Of a stretch of DNA of 9,468 nucleotides, positions 6,361 through 9,468 are shown in pieces. The stretch is from an uncultured Clostridia bacterium (lineage in GTDB: Bacteria > Bacillota > Clostridia > Oscillospirales > Ruminococcaceae), in assembly GCA_946563605.1 (NCBI GenBank), contig CAMNVW010000041.1, forward strand, positions 1-9,468. The letters run 5' to 3'. The translations under genes were made by a program, and so were the position numbers. Under the pieces are notes generated by a model, which was not told where the DNA came from, did no database searches, and saw only the letters and a list, made by a program, of their open reading frames with translations. The stretch's first letter is position 1. Every line of letters begins with the position of its first letter.

Positions 6361-6452
6361 CCGCCCCCACCTAAAGCGCGAGAGCGGCAATTTTCAACTC
6401 TAAATTGAAACTAGTTGACCGTTTCTCATGCCAGTGAGAAGCCGTCCTTCTG
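6361..6452 (-). ncRNA. antisense antitoxin RNA 1 (candidate)
   Basis: From the minus-strand promoter at 6459-6488, transcription should start near 6452 and run leftward through the 3' UTR of toxin 1. The RNA would contain stem-loops at 6423-6440 (TTCTCA/TGAGAA) and 6392-6410 (TTTCAA/TTGAAA). A weak terminator-like CCGC/GCGG stem (6361-6387) is followed on the minus strand by TTATTTT, giving a length of about 90-105 nt. It covers the 6413-6421 segment used for the long-range toxin mRNA pairing. The 3' end is uncertain. Confidence 0.65.
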
Positions 6453-6458
6453 ATACCT

Positions 6459-6488
6459 ATTATAGTTTAAAAGCCTGCTCTTTGTCAA
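6459..6488 (-). promoter_or_regulatory. antisense RNA 1 promoter
   Basis: Read leftward, TTGACA (6488-6483), 18 nt, then TATAAT (6464-6459): both hexamers are full consensus. The -35 box overlaps the tetraloop and 3' arm of the terminator stem of toxin 1. Confidence 0.85.
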
Positions 6489-6502
6489 GGGCAGGTTTTT
6501 TA
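6469..6502 (+). terminator. repeat copy 2: terminator of toxin 1 mRNA
   Basis: A 14-bp stem (6469-6482 with 6487-6500, two G-U pairs) closes on TGTC and ends in a T-run. The predicted toxin 1 mRNA is about 260 nt (6239 to about 6500). Confidence 0.85.
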
Positions 6503-6531
6503 TTTACAATGTTCGACAGATATGCTATACT
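6503..6531 (+). promoter_or_regulatory. toxin 2 promoter
   Basis: TTTACA (6503-6508), 17 nt, then TATACT (6526-6531) with TGC before the -10. The stretch 6503-6531 is identical to the module 1 promoter. The start site is near 6538. Confidence 0.8.
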
Positions 6532-6589
6532 ATAGTTTATCGGAAGGATGGCAACGGTTGTTCCCTATTTTACATATGGGGGTGAAGCG

Positions 6590-6686
6590 TTAGGCTTTGC
6601 CTACCGCCGCAAGAAGCGAACTGAGTTCGCTTCTTGGAGGGGACACAACACTGTTCTTCTTTTTTTGTAAAGCTGAAAGTGTCCCC
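6590..6686. repeat. REP-like structured insertion splitting toxin 2 leader
   Basis: Three hairpins follow one another: TAGGC/GCCTA around TTT (6591-6603), AAGAAGCGAAC/GTTCGCTTCTT around TGA (6611-6635) and GGGGACAC/GTGTCCCC (6639-6646 with 6679-6686). No counterpart exists in module 1. The distance between repeat stem-loops is 309 bp in module 1 and 405 bp in module 2, an excess of 96 bp, close to the size of this segment. It resembles a REP or MITE insertion, and its first hairpin resembles the one at 2-16. The exact ends and any target duplication are unclear. Confidence 0.55.
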
Positions 6687-6771
6687 ATCATTGACAGAAG
6701 TTTTAATGCTTCTCGATCTGATCGCAATGATCATCTTCGGCGTCATCGCAGTTTGCATGACAAAGAAATAA
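6679..6771 (+). CDS. second holin-like toxin ORF, possibly disrupted
   Basis: From GTG 6679 the frame encodes 30 residues, ending ...TEVLMLLDLIAMIIFGVIAVCMTKK: one membrane segment and a basic tail. From TTG 6691 it would be exactly 26 residues, the length of toxin 1, with EVLMLLDLI matching DVLTLCLLI. Neither start has a good Shine-Dalgarno at the right distance. A GGGGG (6578-6582) in the position equivalent to the module 1 Shine-Dalgarno lies more than 100 nt upstream, across the structured segment at 6590-6686. A GGAGGGG at 6636-6642 is about 36 nt from the GTG and pairs with it through GGGGACAC/GTGTCCCC. The toxin is therefore either silenced by insertion or translated in an unusual structure-dependent way. 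The promoter, antisense promoter and terminators of the module are intact. Confidence 0.5.
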   Translation: MSPSLTEVLMLLDLIAMIIFGVIAVCMTKK

Positions 6772-6857
6772 CCGCCCTATAGGTTAGGGGCGGCTCTTCT
6801 TCAAGCTCATACTTTTGGGGAGCAGCCGCCGCCTGACACACGGGAGCCGTCCTTCTG
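6772..6857 (-). ncRNA. antisense antitoxin RNA 2 (candidate)
   Basis: Driven leftward from the promoter at 6864-6893, starting near 6857. A clear terminator lies next to the toxin 2 stop: CCGCCCTA (6772-6779) pairs with TAGGGGCGG (6785-6793), and TTATTTCTTTG follows on the minus strand. The RNA of about 90 nt shares only its first 15 or so bases with antisense RNA 1, so the two antitoxins should be specific for their own mRNAs. Confidence 0.65.
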
Positions 6858-6863
6858 ATACCT

Positions 6864-6893
6864 ATTATAGTTTAAAATCCTGCTCTTTGTCAA
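6864..6893 (-). promoter_or_regulatory. antisense RNA 2 promoter
   Basis: Read leftward, TTGACA (6893-6888), 18 nt, then TATAAT (6869-6864), full consensus. The block 6845-6905 is nearly identical to 6440-6500. Confidence 0.85.
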
Positions 6894-6910
6894 GGGCAGG
6901 ATTTTTATTT
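6874..6910 (+). terminator. repeat copy 3: terminator of toxin 2 mRNA
   Basis: AAAATCCTGCTCTT (6874-6887) pairs with AAGGGCAGGATTTT (6892-6905) around TGTC, followed by TATTTTT. Compared with copy 1 the pair A-T has become T-A (6878 with 6901), a compensatory change that preserves the stem. Confidence 0.85.
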
Positions 6911-6935
6911 TTGTGGGAAGGCTTGAAATCTCGCC

Positions 6936-6975
6936 GACCGAAGCGATAGGAATAATCGCTTCGGTCCTTTTTTTT
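6936..6975 (+). terminator. strong plus-strand terminator after the toxin array
   Basis: GACCGAAGCGAT (6936-6947) pairs perfectly with ATCGCTTCGGTC (6955-6966) around a 7-nt loop, followed by eight T (6968-6975). It is only 30 bp beyond the repeat-3 terminator, with no gene between. It may be a back-up, or the leftover end of a lost gene. Confidence 0.85.
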
Positions 6976-7036
6976 GTGAAGAAGTGAGAAAATTGCAGGG
7001 GATTTTCAGAATAAACTACAATTTGCGAAAACAACG

Positions 7037-7065
7037 TTGACAAACGGACTTGTGATATTTATAAT
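7037..7065 (+). promoter_or_regulatory. full-consensus promoter of the TetR-family gene
   Basis: TTGACA (7037-7042), 17 nt, TATAAT (7060-7065). The start is near 7072, giving a leader of about 87 nt. CGGAC (7045-7049) and GTCC (7075-7078) flank the -10 as a possible widely spaced operator for autoregulation, which is speculative. Confidence 0.85.
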
Positions 7066-7158
7066 AAAAATGCCGTCCTAAATAGGAGGAAAATTAGGCA
7101 TATTGAACACAAGACAGAATAAGTGTACGATATGCGACAGAATGAAAGGAGTTTGTTC

Positions 7159-7764
7159 ATGATTGACGAGAAAATGAACATCGAAATGGAAGAAAGAACT
7201 GAGGACAGAAGAATCCGCAAGACAAAAAAAGCGCTGTCTGCGGCGATGGTAAGACTGCTGAGCAGAAAGAACATCTTGGAAATTACCATCAAGGAACTGA
7301 CCGATGAGGCGGACGTCCACCGCGGCACGTTCTATCACCACTACAAGGATGTGTTTGATCTGCGCCAGCAGGTGGAGCGCGAGGTGCGGCAGGAGCTGCG
7401 GGAGCTGGTGGACAGCGTGAGCGACCGCGAACTTGCAAACGGGCCTTATCCGCTGCTGCTGAAGGTGCTTACCTATTTAGAAGAAAACCGCGACGAGGCA
7501 AAAATGCTCACCAGCGAAAACGGCTGCCCCGAACTGCTGCAGGAGCTTTGCGCCAACATCAGCATCAGGAGTATGCGGACGGGGCTGTTTGGAGAGCATC
7601 TGCGGTACGGCAACCGGTTCTGCGCGTCGGGAATCCAAGGGATGATCGTCTCATGGGTGGAGGATAAGATGCGGATGCCGCCCAAGGAGATGGCGAAGGT
7701 GATGGAAACCATGATGGTGGGCAAGAGAGAGGATCAGGCGCAGGAGCTTAGTTCCGTCAAGTAA
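7159..7764 (+). CDS. TetR/AcrR-family transcriptional regulator
   Basis: This 201-residue regulator has an N-terminal TetR DNA-binding domain: RIRKTKKALSAAMVRLLSRKN (helix 1), then the helix-turn-helix ITIKELTDEADVHRGTFYHHYKD (about 42-64). The C-terminal ligand-binding region is all helical and diverged, so the ligand cannot be predicted. A charged 18-residue extension precedes the usual start of the fold. ATG 7159 was chosen because AAAGGAG (7145-7151) lies 7 nt upstream; the open frame reaches 7123 without a better site. A full-consensus promoter lies upstream. No efflux pump or enzyme gene adjoins it: the toxin array is on the left and a surface-protein gene, 524 bp away, on the right. 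Its target may be itself, the surface protein or something distant. No clear terminator follows. Confidence 0.9.
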   Translation: MIDEKMNIEMEERTEDRRIRKTKKALSAAMVRLLSRKNILEITIKELTDEADVHRGTFYHHYKDVFDLRQQVEREVRQELRELVDSVSDRELANGPYPLLLKVLTYLEENRDEAKMLTSENGCPELLQELCANISIRSMRTGLFGEHLRYGNRFCASGIQGMIVSWVEDKMRMPPKEMAKVMETMMVGKREDQAQELSSVK

Positions 7765-8139
7765 CAACACAAAAATGATATTATAATAGGTAAACAAGGA
7801 AAGCAGGGAAGTCCGGCATTGTGAAGCAACAGCAGGTCGGCGGCTCTGTATTTATTTTTGCATATGAGTGCATAAAAATCCGTTTAGAATGTATATTATC
7901 GCACATAAGAAAAGATGAAAGTACATTAAGAGACAAATAAACAGCAGAATGTCGTAAAACAACACAAGCAAACCGGTCGCAGGGCGAAAAATTATGCGGC
8001 GAAACCGATTTGTCATTTTTTTGCAATTTTTTAAGGCAAACAACGGGAAAAAGGGGACAACACGGGAAAACTTTTCATAAAAATTTAAATATTTTTTAGA
8101 AGTGCTAAAAAAAAACGACTAGGTGTTGACTAAGTGGTA
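7765..8139. other. AT-rich intergenic region without a supported gene
   Basis: Nothing here looks like a protein gene. Minus-strand frames at 7781-8043 lack ribosome binding sites and have cysteine- and phenylalanine-rich products. A weak stem (CGGTCGC near 7974-7980 with GCG and ACCG near 8001-8010) precedes T-rich sequence and could end the TetR mRNA. ACGGGAAAA occurs twice (about 8043 and 8062), 18 bp apart, on either side of GGGGACAA, a possible protein-binding site. Function is unknown. Confidence 0.5.
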
Positions 8140-8168
8140 TTGTGCGCTTCATCAATTTGAGATACAAT
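8140..8168 (+). promoter_or_regulatory. likely promoter of the secreted protein gene
   Basis: TTGTGC (8140-8145), 17 nt, TACAAT (8163-8168), with a start near 8175. A better -35 (TTGACT, 8126-8131) lies upstream but has no -10 at the right distance. Confidence 0.5.
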
Positions 8169-8174
8169 AATGTC

Positions 8175-8288
8175 AGACGCAGGGGATGTGTGGAGCACCC
8201 CCGAAGTCAGAAACAGGCGTTTTAATTTTGAATAAATATTCAAAACTCCAAAACGACCAAAAACATATTTTTAGGAGGAAGAAAGACT
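8175..8288 (+). promoter_or_regulatory. structured 5' leader of about 113 nt
   Basis: Two stem-loops are visible. The first is GGGG-A-TG (8182-8188) with CACCCC (8196-8201). The second is CGTTTT (8218-8223) with AAAACG (8250-8255), enclosing a perfect TTTTGAAT/ATTCAAAA stem around AAAT (8226-8245). AGGAGG (8273-8278) follows, 10 nt from the ATG. Such leaders stabilise mRNAs of abundant surface proteins; no known riboswitch is recognised. Confidence 0.45.
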
Positions 8289-9468
8289 ATGAAAAAAGTA
8301 CTTTCCGTAGCTATGGCTTCTGCTATGGTACTGGGCATGGGCGCTAACGCTTTTGCTATCGAGTACAGCACAGGCTCTAAAGACACAGCAGCTTGGCCAA
8401 AGAACTTTGGTTTTGAAGGCGAACTGTTTGTAACAGACAAAAACGGTGATCTCATCGAAGAATCCACCACTCTGCTGAACGACAGCGAAGCTGTTGATTT
8501 CGAACCAGGCGACGTTATCTGGATGCCTCTGTATGCTGATAACCAGTATCAGTACAAAGCTGACTACTCTAAAGGTGAAAGCGAGAAGGCTGAAGTAAAC
8601 AACATCAAACTGGGTGCAGACTACTTTACAGAGTGTGTAGAAGAAACACAGCTCCCATCTGTTGGTACAAGAGAAGACCTTAAGGCAGACCTTGGTACAA
8701 TTAGGATTAAATTGGATAATGCTTTTGCCGCAGCTACCAAAGCAACAGTAACTCTGGGTAGCAATACAACTGCTACAAACCCTAGCGTTGACCCAACCAA
8801 CAATAAGGTTACTTTTGATTTGACTCAGACTGCATACGAAACAGTAACTAACAAAAAAGCTCCAACCGGATATAAAGAAGAAACTGTAACAGTAACGGTT
8901 ACAGCCACTGACTTTGATGCTAACAATGAGACTACTGTTCTTCTTAAAGATGTAAAAGTAGCAACATATCCTGTTAATGCTGTTAATGGTATAGACGCAG
9001 CAGCAGCTCATCTGAACGAAATCCCAACTGAAATTGAGGTAGTTGGCGGTTCTAAAACTACTACAAGAAAAGTTGATAGCGCAAAAGCTGTAGTAAACGG
9101 CAAAACTTTCACCGCTACAAAACCAGCTTACTTCGCTGATCTGATTAAAAAGGTAAACGATGAACTGGACGCTATGTTTGTAGCAGGCAAATCTGCTAAG
9201 ATTAAAGACGTAGTTGTTACTGTAAACCTCGCTAAAGAAGCAGGTACATCTGACTACATTGGCAAACCAGGTATCGTTGAAGTTGTTGACGGCAAGATCG
9301 TTGTTGACGGCAAACTGACAACTGACGATGTTGACAATCTGCTGGCTGATCACGGTCTGTACACCGGCAACATCGACAAGAACTGGTCCATCAACCTGCT
9401 CGAAGAAACCAAGGGCGTTGCTGAACTGATCGAAAAAGCTGAGCTGTACAAAGCTACCGCTAGAGATT
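8289..9468 (+). CDS. secreted surface protein, S-layer-like, cut off at window end
   Basis: The frame is open for 393 codons from ATG 8289 to the right edge with no stop. Residues 1-23 (MKKVLSVAMASAMVLGMGANAFA) form a textbook Sec signal peptide with AFA before the cleavage site. The mature part is acidic, rich in Thr, Val, Ala, Asp and Lys, with one cysteine in the visible portion (in ECVEE) and beta-strand-like stretches such as EETVTVTVTATDF. I recognise no enzymatic motif and no SLH repeat so far; an anchoring domain could lie beyond the window. Codon use is strongly restricted (GCT, GTA, AAC, ATC, CTG, GGC), unlike the neighbouring genes and as expected for a very abundant protein. With the AGGAGG site and structured leader, this suggests an S-layer or other major envelope protein. 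That role is inference; secretion is well supported. Confidence 0.8.
   Translation, partial: MKKVLSVAMASAMVLGMGANAFAIEYSTGSKDTAAWPKNFGFEGELFVTDKNGDLIEESTTLLNDSEAVDFEPGDVIWMPLYADNQYQYKADYSKGESEKAEVNNIKLGADYFTECVEETQLPSVGTREDLKADLGTIRIKLDNAFAAATKATVTLGSNTTATNPSVDPTNNKVTFDLTQTAYETVTNKKAPTGYKEETVTVTVTATDFDANNETTVLLKDVKVATYPVNAVNGIDAAAAHLNEIPTEIEVVGGSKTTTRKVDSAKAVVNGKTFTATKPAYFADLIKKVNDELDAMFVAGKSAKIKDVVVTVNLAKEAGTSDYIGKPGIVEVVDGKIVVDGKLTTDDVDNLLADHGLYTGNIDKNWSINLLEETKGVAELIEKAELYKATARD

Noticed and set aside
6597..6782. 61-codon frame across toxin 2 in another frame
   Set aside because: Polar, histidine/arginine-rich product starting from TTG inside the inserted hairpins; the hydrophobic frame at 6679-6771 matches toxin 1 instead.
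6150..6910. CRISPR array
   Set aside because: Three similar repeats only, 300-400 bp apart, each a terminator/promoter element flanking small ORFs; the spacing and content do not fit CRISPR.
7781..8043. minus-strand small ORFs in the TetR-surface protein gap
   Set aside because: No ribosome binding site, composition typical of AT-rich non-coding DNA, and two overlapping frames compete for the same region.
8175..8255. metabolite riboswitch in the secreted protein leader
   Set aside because: No known aptamer core was recognisable; the stems fit a simple stabilising leader.
8271..9353. 360-codon minus-strand frame opposite the secreted protein
   Set aside because: Cys/Phe/Ser-rich product with no start signal; an artefact of the biased codon use on the plus strand.

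Overview
The window looks like chromosomal DNA of a low-to-mid GC, Gram-positive, endospore-forming member of the Clostridia; Oscillospiraceae/Ruminococcaceae relatives are my best guess. The reasons are a YpeB-type spore germination protein, consensus sigma-A promoters, strong AGGAGG-type ribosome binding sites, an RqcH-type ribosome quality-control gene and a signal peptide typical of abundant secreted clostridial proteins. The genus cannot be fixed from the sequence alone.

Layout. Bases 1-140 hold REP-like hairpins and a possible 21-codon leader that overlaps the next gene. A Nudix hydrolase (141-641) and an RNase Z-like metallo-beta-lactamase-fold hydrolase (657-1538) form a rightward pair. 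They converge on rqcH (1610-3391, minus strand) across a shared bidirectional terminator. A GyrI-like domain gene (3716-4348) follows with its own promoter. A full-consensus promoter (4406-4434) then drives a transcript of about 180 nt that has no convincing ORF and ends at a bidirectional terminator. That terminator also serves the convergent ypeB (4645-6090, minus strand).

The most interesting part is 6150-6910. A stem-loop with a TGTC tetraloop occurs three times (about 6160-6192, 6469-6500 and 6874-6905). Each copy is an intrinsic terminator on the plus strand and carries the TTGACA -35 box of a minus-strand promoter. Between copies lie two modules, each with a plus-strand TTTACA-N17-TATACT promoter, a tiny hydrophobic ORF of 26-30 residues and a convergent antisense RNA covering the 3' UTR. 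This is the architecture of a tandem type I toxin-antitoxin locus. In module 1 the Shine-Dalgarno is buried in a hairpin, and the anti-SD strand can instead pair with the 3' UTR. Module 2 keeps a corresponding 5'-3' pairing with different bases. Module 2 also has about 100 bp of REP-like hairpin sequence between its SD and its toxin codons and may be inactive. The leftmost copy has no toxin to its left, and its minus-strand promoter points into ypeB.

After another terminator, a full-consensus promoter drives a TetR-family regulator (7159-7764) with no obvious target beside it. About 520 bases of AT-rich non-coding DNA follow. The window ends inside a secreted, apparently highly expressed surface protein gene (8289 to the edge) with a structured leader of about 110 nt.
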